From Streptomyces griseoaurantiacus (GTDB taxonomy: Bacteria; Actinomycetota; Actinomycetes; Streptomycetales; Streptomycetaceae): a stretch of 64,000 bases of DNA. Positions 43,729 to 52,041 of this stretch are shown here, piece after piece. The DNA is taken from the NCBI GenBank assembly GCA_014656015.1, contig BNBP01000010.1, positions 79,405 through 143,404 on the forward strand. Direction: 5' to 3'. The notes under the pieces were generated by a model, which had not been told where the DNA came from, did not search any database, and worked only from the letters and a program-made list of their open reading frames with translations. The number at the start of each line of letters is the position of its first letter. Within the stretch, counting starts at the first letter, position 1. The position numbers and the translations under genes were made by a program.

Positions 43729-44085
43729 TCAGCTGAAGGAGTCGCCGCAGGCGCAGGAGCCCGTCGCGTTCGGGTTGTCGATCGTGAAGCCCTGCTTCTC
43801 GATCGTGTCCACGAAGTCGACGGTGGCCCCGCCCAGGTACGGCGCGCTCATGCGGTCGGTGACGACCGCGACCCCGCCGAAGTCCTTCTTCACGTCGCCG
43901 TCGAGCGAGCGCTCGTCGAAGAAGAGCTGGTAGCGCAGGCCGGAGCAGCCGCCGGGCTGGACGGCCACGCGCAGCGCGAGGTCGTCACGGCCTTCCTGGT
44001 CGAGCAGGGCCTTGACCTTGGACGCGGCGGCGTCCGTCAGGATGATGCCGTCGGTGACGGTGGTGGTCTCGTCCGATACGGACAT
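43729..44085 (-). CDS. erpA: A-type iron-sulfur carrier (HesB/IscA/ErpA family)
   Basis: This 118-aa A-type carrier delivers Fe-S clusters to apoproteins. The three conserved cysteines are present: GGCSGLRYQ near residue 47 and GSCACGDSF near 110-112. The ATG has GGGAGA 7-8 nt upstream. It diverges from nadA, whose product needs a 4Fe-4S cluster, and lies near a cysteine desulfurase fusion, making a local Fe-S theme (inference). Confidence 0.93.
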   Translation of the reverse strand: MSVSDETTTVTDGIILTDAAASKVKALLDQEGRDDLALRVAVQPGGCSGLRYQLFFDERSLDGDVKKDFGGVAVVTDRMSAPYLGGATVDFVDTIEKQGFTIDNPNATGSCACGDSFS

Positions 44086-44430
44086 CTACATCTCTCCCGG
44101 GTTGTACGGAGACTGCTTGCCGACGAGTGCAACCCGCGGGGCCGTGGATTCATTCCGGGCCGGGCGTGTGCTTCTCGTTTCGTCCCGCTTCCTTCTTCCC
44201 CTTCATGCTCGCACACACGTCGCCGGTGGGGACAGGCGCCGCATTCCCGCTTCCGGGCGACCGGGATTCACGTCACATGGACGCGAGGGCCGTCGTCAAA
44301 CTGACGCGAAGCGGATATGATAATAGCGTCAATCCGACGAGAAGTCGGTTTCGCTCATCCCGTTCGCCCCGCATGCCCCGTCGGTCCGGTGCCCCGGCCG
44401 GCGAGCCGCAGAACAGAAAGGGTGCGTGTC
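44086..44430. promoter_or_regulatory. Divergent erpA-nadA regulatory region
   Basis: About 345 bp with a locally AT-rich patch (44312-44326, GGATATGATAATAG). An inverted repeat TGACGC (44302-44307) / GCGTCA (44326-44331) brackets a TATGATAAT -10-like element, a plausible repressor site for nadA. No gene is supported here. Confidence 0.5.
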
Positions 44431-45627
44431 GTGACCACCGCCCAGACCACCGAGCTCGACGTACAGCCCTCACCCCTCGCGCTGCTGCTGCTCGGCCGGG
44501 AGGCCGACCCGAGGAGCGAGCGCGGTGTGGAGTGCCCCGGCGACCTGCCCTCGCCGTCCGACCCGGACCTGGTCGAGCGCGCCCGTGCGGCCAAGGAGAA
44601 GCTCGGGGACAAGGTCTTCGTGCTCGGCCACCACTACCAGCGCGACGAGGTCATCCAGTTCGCGGACGTCACCGGCGACTCCTTCAAGCTGGCCCGGGAC
44701 GCCGCCGCCCGCCCGGAGGCGGAGTACATCGTCTTCTGCGGCGTGCACTTCATGGCCGAGTCCGCCGACATCCTGACCTCCGCCGAGCAGAAGGTCGTCC
44801 TGCCCGACCTGGCCGCCGGCTGCTCCATGGCCGACATGGCGACGGCCGAGCAGGTCGCCGAGTGCTGGGACGTGCTGACCGAGGCGGGCATCGCCGAGCA
44901 GGTGGTGCCGGTCTCGTACATGAACTCCTCCGCCGACATCAAGGCGTTCACCGGCAAGCACGGCGGCACCATCTGCACCTCCTCCAACGCCCGCCGCGCC
45001 CTGGAGTGGGCCTTCGGCCAGGGGGACCCGGCCTCGACGAAGGTGCTCTTCCTGCCCGACCAGCACCTCGGGCGCAACACCGCCGTGCGCGACATGGGGA
45101 TGTCCCTGGAGGACTGCGTCGTCTACAACCCGCACAAGCCGAACGGCGGGCTGACGACGGAGGAGCTGCGGGCCGCCAAGATGATCCTGTGGCGCGGGCA
45201 CTGCTCGGTGCACGGCCGCTTCAGCCTGGAGTCGGTGAACGACGTGCGGGCCCGGATCCCCGGCGTCAACGTGCTGGTGCACCCCGAGTGCCGGCACGAG
45301 GTCGTCGCCGCGGCCGATCACGTGGGCTCGACGGAGTACATCATCAAGGCTCTGGAGGAGGCCCCGGCCGGCTCCAAGTGGGCGATCGGCACGGAGCTGA
45401 ACCTGGTCCGGCGGCTGGCGAACCGTTTCGCCCCGGAGGGCAAGGAGATCGTCTTCCTCGACCGCACGGTCTGCTTCTGCTCCACGATGAACCGGATCGA
45501 CCTGCCCCACCTGGTGTGGACCCTGGAGTCGCTGGCGGAGGGCACGCTGGTGAACCGCATCGAGGTGGACGCGGAGACCGAGGCCTTCGCCAAGCTGGCC
45601 CTGGAGCGGATGCTGGCCCTCCCGTAG
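44431..45627 (+). CDS. nadA: Quinolinate synthase A
   Basis: This 398-aa enzyme condenses iminoaspartate with dihydroxyacetone phosphate to quinolinate in NAD synthesis. It has GHHYQRDEV near residue 68, the cluster-ligand cysteines in FCGVHFMAE near 105, MNSSADIKA, VHPECRHEV near 290 and a third Cys in TVCFCSTMNRID near 347. The GTG at 44431 has AAAGGG 8 nt upstream; another GTG at 44422 is too close to it. No nadB or nadC follows within the window. Confidence 0.95.
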   Translation: MTTAQTTELDVQPSPLALLLLGREADPRSERGVECPGDLPSPSDPDLVERARAAKEKLGDKVFVLGHHYQRDEVIQFADVTGDSFKLARDAAARPEAEYIVFCGVHFMAESADILTSAEQKVVLPDLAAGCSMADMATAEQVAECWDVLTEAGIAEQVVPVSYMNSSADIKAFTGKHGGTICTSSNARRALEWAFGQGDPASTKVLFLPDQHLGRNTAVRDMGMSLEDCVVYNPHKPNGGLTTEELRAAKMILWRGHCSVHGRFSLESVNDVRARIPGVNVLVHPECRHEVVAAADHVGSTEYIIKALEEAPAGSKWAIGTELNLVRRLANRFAPEGKEIVFLDRTVCFCSTMNRIDLPHLVWTLESLAEGTLVNRIEVDAETEAFAKLALERMLALP

Positions 45628-45663
45628 GCCCTCGCCCCGCCTCGCGCTTCCCGCCGGCCCGTT

Positions 45664-45694
45664 CCGCCCGCCCCGCCGTTCGCGGGGCGGGCGG
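45664..45694. terminator. Bidirectional terminator between nadA and response regulator
   Basis: Perfect 13-bp stem CCGCCCGCCCCGC / GCGGGGCGGGCGG with a CGTTC loop, between convergent genes. Confidence 0.85.
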
Positions 45695-45744
45695 GGCGGG
45701 CCGGACGCGTCCGGCGGCAGCGGGCCGGTCCGTCCCGGGCGGGC

Positions 45745-46428
45745 TCAGTCCGTCCGGGGGCGGACCAGGCCCGACTCGTAGGCGATGAAGACCAGTTGGG
45801 CCCGGTCCCGGGCGCCGAGCTTGCTCATGGCCCGGTTGACGTGCGTCTTCACCGTCAGCGGACTCACCTCGAGACGCTCGGCGATCTCGTCGTTGGAGTG
45901 GCCGCCCGCGACCTGCACCAGCACCTCGCGCTCGCGGCCGGTGAGCGCGGCCAGCCGTTCCGCGTGCACCCGGTCGCGGCCGTCCTCGTCCGCGTCGCCC
46001 TGTGCCAGGAACCGGGCGATCAGGCCCTTCGTGGCGGCCGGCGAGAGCAGGGCCTCGCCGCCGGCGGCGACCCGGATCGCGTTCAGCAGCTCCTCCGGCT
46101 CCGAGCCCTTGCCCAGGAACCCGGAGGCACCGGCCCGCAGGGACTGCACCACGTACTCGTCGACCTCGAAGGTCGTCAGCATGACCACCCGGACCTGGGC
46201 GAGTGCGGGGTCCGCGCTGATCAGGCGGGTGGCGGCGAGGCCGTCGGTGCCGGGCATGCGGATGTCCATGAGGACGACGTCGGCCGCGCGCTCACCGGCC
46301 AGGCGCACCGCCTCCGCGCCCTCCGAGGCCTCCCCGACGACCTCCATGTCCGGCTCGGAGTCCACGAGCACGCGGAACGCGCTCCGCAGCAGCGCCTGGT
46401 CGTCGGCGAGCAGCACGCGGATCGTCAT
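45745..46428 (-). CDS. NarL/LuxR-family response regulator
   Basis: This 227-aa regulator has a receiver domain with DDQ acidic residues at the start, the phospho-Asp in VVLMDIRMPG near residue 54 and the Lys in GFLGKGSEPEEL near 105. The LuxR-type DNA-binding domain follows (LTGREREVLVQVAGGHSNDE, then SPLTVKTHVNRAM, about 160-215). Its ATG overlaps the kinase stop (ATGA), so it is the kinase's cognate partner. The signal and regulon are unknown. Confidence 0.93.
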   Translation of the reverse strand: MTIRVLLADDQALLRSAFRVLVDSEPDMEVVGEASEGAEAVRLAGERAADVVLMDIRMPGTDGLAATRLISADPALAQVRVVMLTTFEVDEYVVQSLRAGASGFLGKGSEPEELLNAIRVAAGGEALLSPAATKGLIARFLAQGDADEDGRDRVHAERLAALTGREREVLVQVAGGHSNDEIAERLEVSPLTVKTHVNRAMSKLGARDRAQLVFIAYESGLVRPRTD

Positions 46429-47729
46429 GGGCTGTCCTTCGTGGTGGCGGCGGCACGGCGGTCGAGCGGCAGGATCGCATGGACGCGGAAGCCGCCCCCG
46501 TACCGGGGTCCCGCGGTGAGGCTCCCGGCGAGCGCGGTGACCCGCTCGCGCATGCCGAGCAGACCGTGCCCGCCCCTGTCCCCGGGGTGGCCGTCCTCGC
46601 TCTCGCCTCCGTCCCCGGGCCGGCCGTGATCGCCGTCGCCCCCGTCCTCGGAGCCGTGGGCCCCGCCGGCCCCGCCGTCGAGGACGGTGATCTCCACGCG
46701 CCCGTCCACACGCACCACGCTGACCTCGGCCTTGGCCCCCTCGCCCGCGTGCTTCTGCACGTTGGTGAGGGCCTCCTGGATGACGCGGTAGGCGGCGAGG
46801 TCGACGGCGGCGGGCAGGATCGTGCCGTGGTCGGCGCGGGCCACCTCCACGGGCAGGCCCGCGTGCCGGAAGGTGTCGGCGAGTTCGTCGAGCCTGGCCA
46901 GTCCGGGGGCGGGCTCGGTGGGGGCCTCCGGGTCGCCGGACTGGCGCAGCAGGCCGACGGTGGCACGCAGTTCGTTCAGCGCGGAGCGGCTGGCCTCCCG
47001 TACGTGGGAGAGGGCCTCCTTGGCCTGGTCGGGCCGCCGGTCCATGACGTGCGCGGCGACCCCTGCCTGGACGTTGACCAGGGCGATGTGGTGGGCGACG
47101 ACGTCGTGCAGGTCCCTTGCGATGCGCAGCCGCTCCTCGGCGACCCGGCGCCGGGCCTCCTCCTCGCGGGTGCGTTCGGCGCGTTCGGCGCGCTCCTGTA
47201 TGGCGTGCACGAAGCCGCGATGGCTGCGGACGGCGTCCCCGGCCGCCGCGGCCATGCCCGTCCAGGCGAACAGGCCGAGGTTCTCCTGGGTGTACCAGGG
47301 CAGCGGCCCGCTGAGCATCGCGGTGCCGGTCAGCACGGTCATCGTGAGCACGCCGACCCGCCAGGTGGTGGGGCGGTCGGTGGCGACGGCGACGGTGAAC
47401 AGCGCGATGACGGCGGCCATCGAGACGGGGGCGCGGGGGTCGCCGGTGATCAGCTCGACGAGGGCGAGGGCCGTGGTGACGCCCAGCACGGGCAGCGGTG
47501 CGAGCCGGCGCAGCACCAGGGCGGCGGCGGCCGGGAGCATCAGGGCGAGGCTGAGGGTGGAGGGGCCGCGCAGCACCCAGCTCACGCCGTGCGCGCCGTG
47601 CGGATCCACGAAGGAACCGGCGATCATGCAGACGAAGACGCCGACGGCGAGCCCCGCGTCGAGCGTCAGCGGGTGCCTCGCCAGCCAGCACCGTATCTGC
47701 GACAGGTTGTCCACGGCCGGATTGCCCAC
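46425..47729 (-). CDS. Sensor histidine kinase (NarL-partner, HisKA_3 type)
   Basis: This 434-aa kinase has five or six N-terminal membrane segments, a coiled linker (QERAERAERTREEEARRR) and the HisKA_3 box RIARDLHDVVAHHIALV with phospho-His near 208. The N box is ALTNVQKHA, the D box VLDGGAGG and the G2 box GGHGLLGMRERV. About 30 Gly/Asp/His-rich residues (near 372-402) are inserted between the D and G2 boxes in the ATP lid. The GTG has TACCTT 6 nt upstream, implying leaderless transcription. It forms an operon with the response regulator. Confidence 0.92.
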   Translation of the reverse strand: MGNPAVDNLSQIRCWLARHPLTLDAGLAVGVFVCMIAGSFVDPHGAHGVSWVLRGPSTLSLALMLPAAAALVLRRLAPLPVLGVTTALALVELITGDPRAPVSMAAVIALFTVAVATDRPTTWRVGVLTMTVLTGTAMLSGPLPWYTQENLGLFAWTGMAAAAGDAVRSHRGFVHAIQERAERAERTREEEARRRVAEERLRIARDLHDVVAHHIALVNVQAGVAAHVMDRRPDQAKEALSHVREASRSALNELRATVGLLRQSGDPEAPTEPAPGLARLDELADTFRHAGLPVEVARADHGTILPAAVDLAAYRVIQEALTNVQKHAGEGAKAEVSVVRVDGRVEITVLDGGAGGAHGSEDGGDGDHGRPGDGGESEDGHPGDRGGHGLLGMRERVTALAGSLTAGPRYGGGFRVHAILPLDRRAAATTKDSP

Positions 47730-47846
47730 GGCTCAAAGGTACGGGGCGCCGCGACGGGGGCGCCCCGGCGGGGGCGCCCCACTTCGTCTCCGGAGATGCC
47801 GCGGCCCGCCGTCCCGAGGCGTGTGGCGCAACACGCCCGGGGCCTC

Positions 47847-47919
47847 TCGTTCGGATCCTCCCGGTGTCGCGGGGTGGCCGAAGACGCACCGCGCCCCCCA
47901 GCCGGCCCGATCCGAACGA
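47847..47919. repeat. Long-spaced inverted repeat between psp and sensor-kinase genes
   Basis: TCGTTCGGATC (47847-47857) and its exact complement GATCCGAACGA (47909-47919) are 51 bp apart, just after the PspAA-like stop. They could form a terminator for the psp genes or paired protein sites. Confidence 0.5.
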
Positions 47920-47925
47920 AGGACC

Positions 47926-48204
47926 CTAGCCCGGCAGCAGCCCGTCCTCCGCCAGCATCTCCCGGACCTCGTCCAGCGTCGCCTCGGGCGAGGGCAGGAT
48001 CAGGTCGGACGGCTCCAGCGAGTCGGCAGGCAGCGGCTCGCCGAGCGCGCGCACGGCGTCGAGCAGGGCCGTCAGCGTGCGCCGGAAGCCCGCCTCGTCG
48101 CCGCCCTCCAGCTCCGCCGTCAGTTCCTCGTCCAGCTTGTTGAGCTCGGTGAGCCGGGAGTCGTCCAGCCTCACCTGGCCCTCCCCCATGATCCGTACGA
48201 TCAT
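47926..48204 (-). CDS. PspAA-like domain protein
   Basis: This 92-aa protein (IVRIMGEGQVRLDDSRLTEL start; leucine-rich helices; LPSPEATLDEVREMLAEDG end) fits the PspAA family that accompanies actinobacterial PspA. The ATG has GAGGAGGG upstream. It follows pspA by 76 bp on the same strand, so it likely works with PspA in envelope stress. The longer ORF reading is not supported. Confidence 0.82.
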   Translation of the reverse strand: MIVRIMGEGQVRLDDSRLTELNKLDEELTAELEGGDEAGFRRTLTALLDAVRALGEPLPADSLEPSDLILPSPEATLDEVREMLAEDGLLPG

Positions 48205-48280
48205 GTCGCCCTCCTCAGGCGCGCGTGGGACCCGGTCGGGCCGCACCGGCCCGTGACCGCATTCTGGGCGATGCCCGCTC

Positions 48281-49087
48281 TCACTGCTTGTCGAAGCGCG
48301 GGGTGTCCTGCGGCTGTGCCTGGGACTGCGACTGGGCCTGGTCCTGTCCCTCGCCGCCCTCGATCGCCTGCCGCTGCTCGGCGGGGCCGGCCAGCTCCGC
48401 CTTCATGCGCTGCAGTTCCAGCTCCACGTCCGTGCCGCCGGACAGGCGGTCCAGCTCGGCCTGGATGTCGTCCTTGGCCATGCCGGAGGGGTCGTCCAGG
48501 GCACCGGAGGCGAGGAGTTCGTCGATGGCGCCTGCGCGGGCCTGCATCTGCTGCGTCTTGTCCTCGGCGCGCTGGATGGCCAGGCCGACGTCACCCATCT
48601 CCTCGGAGATGCCCGAGAAGGCCTCGCCGATCCGGGTCTGCGCCTGGGCGGCGGTGTACGTGGCCTTGATGGTCTCCTTCTTCGTGCGGAAGGCGTCCAC
48701 CTTGGCCTGGAGGCGCTGGGCCGCGAGGGTGAGCTTCTCCTCCTCGCCCTGGAGGGTCTGGTGCTGCGTCTCCAGGTCCGTGACCTGCTGCTGGAGCGCG
48801 GCGCGGCGGGAGAGCGCCTCGCGGGCGAGGTCCTCCCGGCCGAGCGCGAGCGCCTTGCGGCCCTGGTCCTCCAGCTTCCCGGACTGCGACTGGAGCTGGT
48901 TGAGCTGGAGCTCCAGGCGCTTGCGCGAGGTCGCCACGTCGGCGACGCCGCGGCGCACCTTCTGCAGCAGCTCCAACTGCTTCTGATACGAGTAATCGAG
49001 GGTTTCGCGCGGGTCCTCGGCCCGGTCAAGGGCCTTGTTCGCCTTCGCGCGGAAGATCATCCCCATACGCTTCATGACACCGCTCAT
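48281..49087 (-). CDS. pspA: Phage shock protein A (PspA/IM30 family)
   Basis: This 268-aa, almost entirely helical coiled-coil protein starts MSGVMKRMGMIFRAKANKAL, whose amphipathic N-terminal helix binds stressed membranes, followed by the PspA hallmark DPRETLDYSYQKQLELLQ. Members assemble into ESCRT-III-like polymers that stabilise the envelope. A Gln/Ser-rich tail (QDQAQSQSQAQPQ) ends the chain. Length matches S. coelicolor PspA. The start at 49087 is preferred over the ATG four codons in. Confidence 0.93.
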   Translation of the reverse strand: MSGVMKRMGMIFRAKANKALDRAEDPRETLDYSYQKQLELLQKVRRGVADVATSRKRLELQLNQLQSQSGKLEDQGRKALALGREDLAREALSRRAALQQQVTDLETQHQTLQGEEEKLTLAAQRLQAKVDAFRTKKETIKATYTAAQAQTRIGEAFSGISEEMGDVGLAIQRAEDKTQQMQARAGAIDELLASGALDDPSGMAKDDIQAELDRLSGGTDVELELQRMKAELAGPAEQRQAIEGGEGQDQAQSQSQAQPQDTPRFDKQ

Positions 49088-49406
49088 GGGCTTCGCGCGC
49101 CCCCTTCTGACGGACTCCGGCTCCTGCGACTGCGACAGAACCCACAGTACGGGCCCTGCCTCCATTACCGCACTGTTCGGGGACCGATGCGCTCATCCCC
49201 AAGGACGACTGCGGGCCATCCCGCTCCCGCCCAGGGAGTAGGTGCCTCCCCGAAGCGGCGGGAATTCACTGACGGGTCCCGCCGGAGCACCCCCGGCGCA
49301 ACCATCAGAAACCCCCGCATCCCTCCGCCTGCAGACGAATGGTGTTGCGGGATCGTTCCCCATGCGACTGCCGTCCATGCCGATGCACCCCGTACCCTTG
49401 GGCTTT
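49088..49406. other. Intergenic region between divergent pspA and DUF3043-type gene
   Basis: About 320 bp without a supported gene. It must hold the pspA promoter and holds the TACCCT element of the plus-strand gene (49393-49398). A plus-strand ORF extension into it lacks coding character. Confidence 0.55.
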
Positions 49407-50006
49407 GTGTTCCGTAGCCGTGCCAAGGACGAGAAGGTCGCCGTCGCCGACAAGGTGAACGCGACCGGCTCCAAGCAGCCCCGTGACCCGCAGGCCCCGA
49501 AGGGCCGGCCGACCCCCAAGCGCAGCGAGGCGCAGTCGCAGCGCCGCAGCGTCGCCAACACGTCGCTGACGCGCAAGGACGCCGCCCGGCGGCAGCGCGA
49601 CGAGCGCCGTGCCGCGATGGAGCGCCAGCGCCAGGCGCTGGCCAGCGGCGACGAGCGGTACCTGCCCGCGCGCGACAAGGGACCGGTGCGCAAGTTCGCC
49701 CGGGACTTCATCGACTCGCGGTTCAGCGTCGCCGAGTTCTTCCTGCCGATGGCCGTCGTCATCCTGGCGCTCAGCCTGGTGCGGGTGGGCTCGCTGCAGA
49801 ACATCGCGCTGCTGCTGTGGCTCGTCGTGATCGTGCTGATCGTGCTCGACTCGATCGTCTCCGGGTTCCGCCTGCGCAAGGGGCTCGCCGCCCGCTTCCC
49901 GGACGAGAACCGGCGGGGCGCCGTGGCCTACGCGCTGATGCGTTCGCTGCAGATGCGGCGGCTGCGGCTGCCCAAGGCGCAGGTCAAGCGCGGAGAGCGG
50001 CCCTGA
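49407..50006 (+). CDS. DUF3043-type membrane protein
   Basis: This 199-aa protein starts FRSRAKDEKVAVADKVN, has a highly charged N-terminal half (Arg/Lys/Gln/Asp, about 20-95), the conserved RYLPARDKGPVRKFARDFID block near 92-111 and two membrane helices (VAEFFLPMAVVILALSLV; IALLLWLVVIVLIVLDSIV). It matches the actinobacterial DUF3043 family of unknown function. The GTG has TACCCT 8 nt upstream and no Shine-Dalgarno. Its stop overlaps the next gene's CTG start. Confidence 0.82.
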   Translation: MFRSRAKDEKVAVADKVNATGSKQPRDPQAPKGRPTPKRSEAQSQRRSVANTSLTRKDAARRQRDERRAAMERQRQALASGDERYLPARDKGPVRKFARDFIDSRFSVAEFFLPMAVVILALSLVRVGSLQNIALLLWLVVIVLIVLDSIVSGFRLRKGLAARFPDENRRGAVAYALMRSLQMRRLRLPKAQVKRGERP

Positions 50007-50800
50007 GTACGGAGGAGTTCTCGAGGGGTGCGGCCGACGCCTGGCTGGACAAGCTGGGCGCGCTGCGTGACGTGGTCCGCCAGGAGCTGGTGACCCGGCA
50101 GCTCGACGAACAGATAGCCGGCCGGTTCCCGGTCGGGCAGCGGCTGCGGGTCCTGGACGTCGGCATGGGTCAGGGCACGCAGGCGCTGCGGCTGCTGCGG
50201 GCCGGGCACCGGGTGACCGGGCTCGAGCGTGACGCGCGGATGCTCTCGGCGGCGCACGAGGCGCTGGCCGCCGAGCCGGAGGGCGTCCGCGAGCGGATGC
50301 GGATCATCGAGGGCGACGGCCGCGACACCGGGGTGCACTTCCTGCCGGGCAGCTTCGACGTGGTCCTGTGCCACGGGGTGCTGATGTACGTGGAGGAGCC
50401 GGATCCGCTGGTGGCGGGGCTGGCCCGGATGCTGGCCCCCGGCGGTCTGCTGTCCCTGCTGGTGCGCAACGGCGACGCGCTCGCGATGCGGCCGGGCCTC
50501 TCCGGCGACTGGCGGTCGGCACTGGCCGCCTTCGACACGACGGCGTACACCAACCGCCTCGGTCTGGAGGTGCGCGCCGACCGCCTGGAGGCGCTGACGG
50601 CGACGCTCGCCGGGATCGGGGCGCCGCTGCACGCCTGGTACGGCGTGCGGGTCCTCACGGACACCGTGCCGGACGGCACACCGCCCCCGGCGGCCGAGGA
50701 CGAGCTGTCCGCGCTGCTGGCGGCGGAGGAGCGGGCGGGGCGCACGGACCCCTACCGGCGGGTGGCGGCGCTGCTGCACCTGTGCGGCGTACGCGGCTGA
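50003..50800 (+). CDS. Class I SAM-dependent methyltransferase with CTG start
   Basis: This 265-aa methyltransferase has motif I VLDVGMGQGTQAL near residue 52, the acidic loop GLERDARML near 75, the motif IV region FDVVLCHGVLMYVEEPDP near 117 and motif VI LAPGGLLSLLVRN near 145; the substrate is unknown. No ATG, GTG or TTG fits the N-terminus. CTG at 50003 overlaps the upstream stop as CTGA and has GGAGAG 6 nt before it, so it is the likely initiator. Translation is coupled to the DUF3043-type gene. Confidence 0.82.
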   Translation: MSTEEFSRGAADAWLDKLGALRDVVRQELVTRQLDEQIAGRFPVGQRLRVLDVGMGQGTQALRLLRAGHRVTGLERDARMLSAAHEALAAEPEGVRERMRIIEGDGRDTGVHFLPGSFDVVLCHGVLMYVEEPDPLVAGLARMLAPGGLLSLLVRNGDALAMRPGLSGDWRSALAAFDTTAYTNRLGLEVRADRLEALTATLAGIGAPLHAWYGVRVLTDTVPDGTPPPAAEDELSALLAAEERAGRTDPYRRVAALLHLCGVRG

Positions 50801-50925
50801 GCGTGCGCCTGGGCGGCGTGCGCGGCTGAGCGAGGCCGTCGCCTGCTGGGGCGGACGGCCCGGAGCGGGCCCGTTCGGGCGTCCACCGCGGGACGGCACG
50901 GGCGGCGGCCCCCAGACTCGGTCCC

Positions 50926-51999
50926 ATGCACGCTTCCCGCAGCCGCGCGCTCGCGGCCGTCACCCTGGTTTCCGCCGTCCTCGGTTCCGCCGTCCTCCTG
51001 GGCGGCTGCTCCGGGAACGGCGGCTCGGGCGGGGCGCCCCGTGCCACCGCCTCCCCGGCCGCGCGGCCCATGGCGGCGAACGACCTGCAGAGCGACTACC
51101 AGAAGGTCATCAAGGACGTCCTGCCCTCGGTGGTGCAGATCCGGGCGAGCCAGGACCTGGGCTCCGGGGTCGTGTACGACGACAAGGGGCACATCGTCAC
51201 CAACGCGCACGTGGTCGGCGACGAGAAGACGTTCACCGTGACGACCGCCAACAGCGAGGGCACGTACACCGCGCGGCTCGTGTACGCCTACCCCGAGCAG
51301 GACCTCGCCGTCATCAAGCTGGACGAGCTGCCGCAGGGGCTGCGGCCGGCCCGTCTCGGGGACTCCTCGAAGGTCGCCGTCGGGCAGATCGTGCTGGCGA
51401 TGGGCTCCCCGCTCGGCCTCTCCTCGAGCGTGACCCAGGGCATCGTGTCCGCGACCGGCCGCACCGTCAGCGAGGGCCGCTCGGACGGCGGCACGGGCGC
51501 GACCCTGCCGAACATGCTGCAGACCTCGGCGGCGATCAACCCCGGCAACAGCGGGGGCGCGCTCGTCGACCTCGACGGGCGGGTGATCGGCATCCCCACG
51601 CTCGCCGCGACCGACCCCGCCCTGGGCGGCAGCGCGGCGCCCGGCATCGGGTTCGCGATCCCCTCGTCCATGGTGAGGACCGTCGCCGGCCAGATCGTGA
51701 AGAACGGCAAGGTGACCGACTCCGGCCGGGCGGCGCTCGGCATCACGGCCAGGACCGTGGTCGGCGAGGACTACCGGCCGGCCGGGGTCGCGGTCGTGGA
51801 CGTCACCGAGGGCGGACCGGCCGACCGGGCGGGGCTCAGGCCCGGCGACGTCATCACCGCCCTGGGCGGCACCCGGGTCACCACCCTCACCTCGCTCGCC
51901 GAGGCCCTGGCCGGCAAGGAGCCCGGCGACCGCACCGAGGTGACGTACACGAGGGACGGCGACCGCAGGACGGCCCGGGTGACTTTGGGCGAGCAGTGA
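50926..51999 (+). CDS. HtrA/DegP-like serine protease lipoprotein with PDZ domain
   Basis: This 357-aa S1C protease has a signal peptide and lipobox LGGC (Cys near 28). The trypsin-like domain has the triad His in VTNAHVVG near 95, Asp in QDLAVIKL near 126 and Ser in NPGNSGGAL near 209. A C-terminal PDZ domain spans about 270-345 (VTEGGPADRAGLRPGDVITAL). It degrades damaged extracytoplasmic proteins or senses their C-termini. No Shine-Dalgarno is visible at the ATG. Its location near pspA fits an envelope-stress theme (inference). Confidence 0.92.
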   Translation: MHASRSRALAAVTLVSAVLGSAVLLGGCSGNGGSGGAPRATASPAARPMAANDLQSDYQKVIKDVLPSVVQIRASQDLGSGVVYDDKGHIVTNAHVVGDEKTFTVTTANSEGTYTARLVYAYPEQDLAVIKLDELPQGLRPARLGDSSKVAVGQIVLAMGSPLGLSSSVTQGIVSATGRTVSEGRSDGGTGATLPNMLQTSAAINPGNSGGALVDLDGRVIGIPTLAATDPALGGSAAPGIGFAIPSSMVRTVAGQIVKNGKVTDSGRAALGITARTVVGEDYRPAGVAVVDVTEGGPADRAGLRPGDVITALGGTRVTTLTSLAEALAGKEPGDRTEVTYTRDGDRRTARVTLGEQ

Positions 52000-52041
52000 C
52001 GCCGCCGGGGCGGCGGCGCCACCGTCCGGCGCCGGTGCCCC

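Noticed and set aside
45745..47889. Single 714-aa kinase-regulator fusion
   Set aside because: The first two thirds is an out-of-frame shadow of the kinase; the true kinase and regulator are separate genes with an ATGA overlap.
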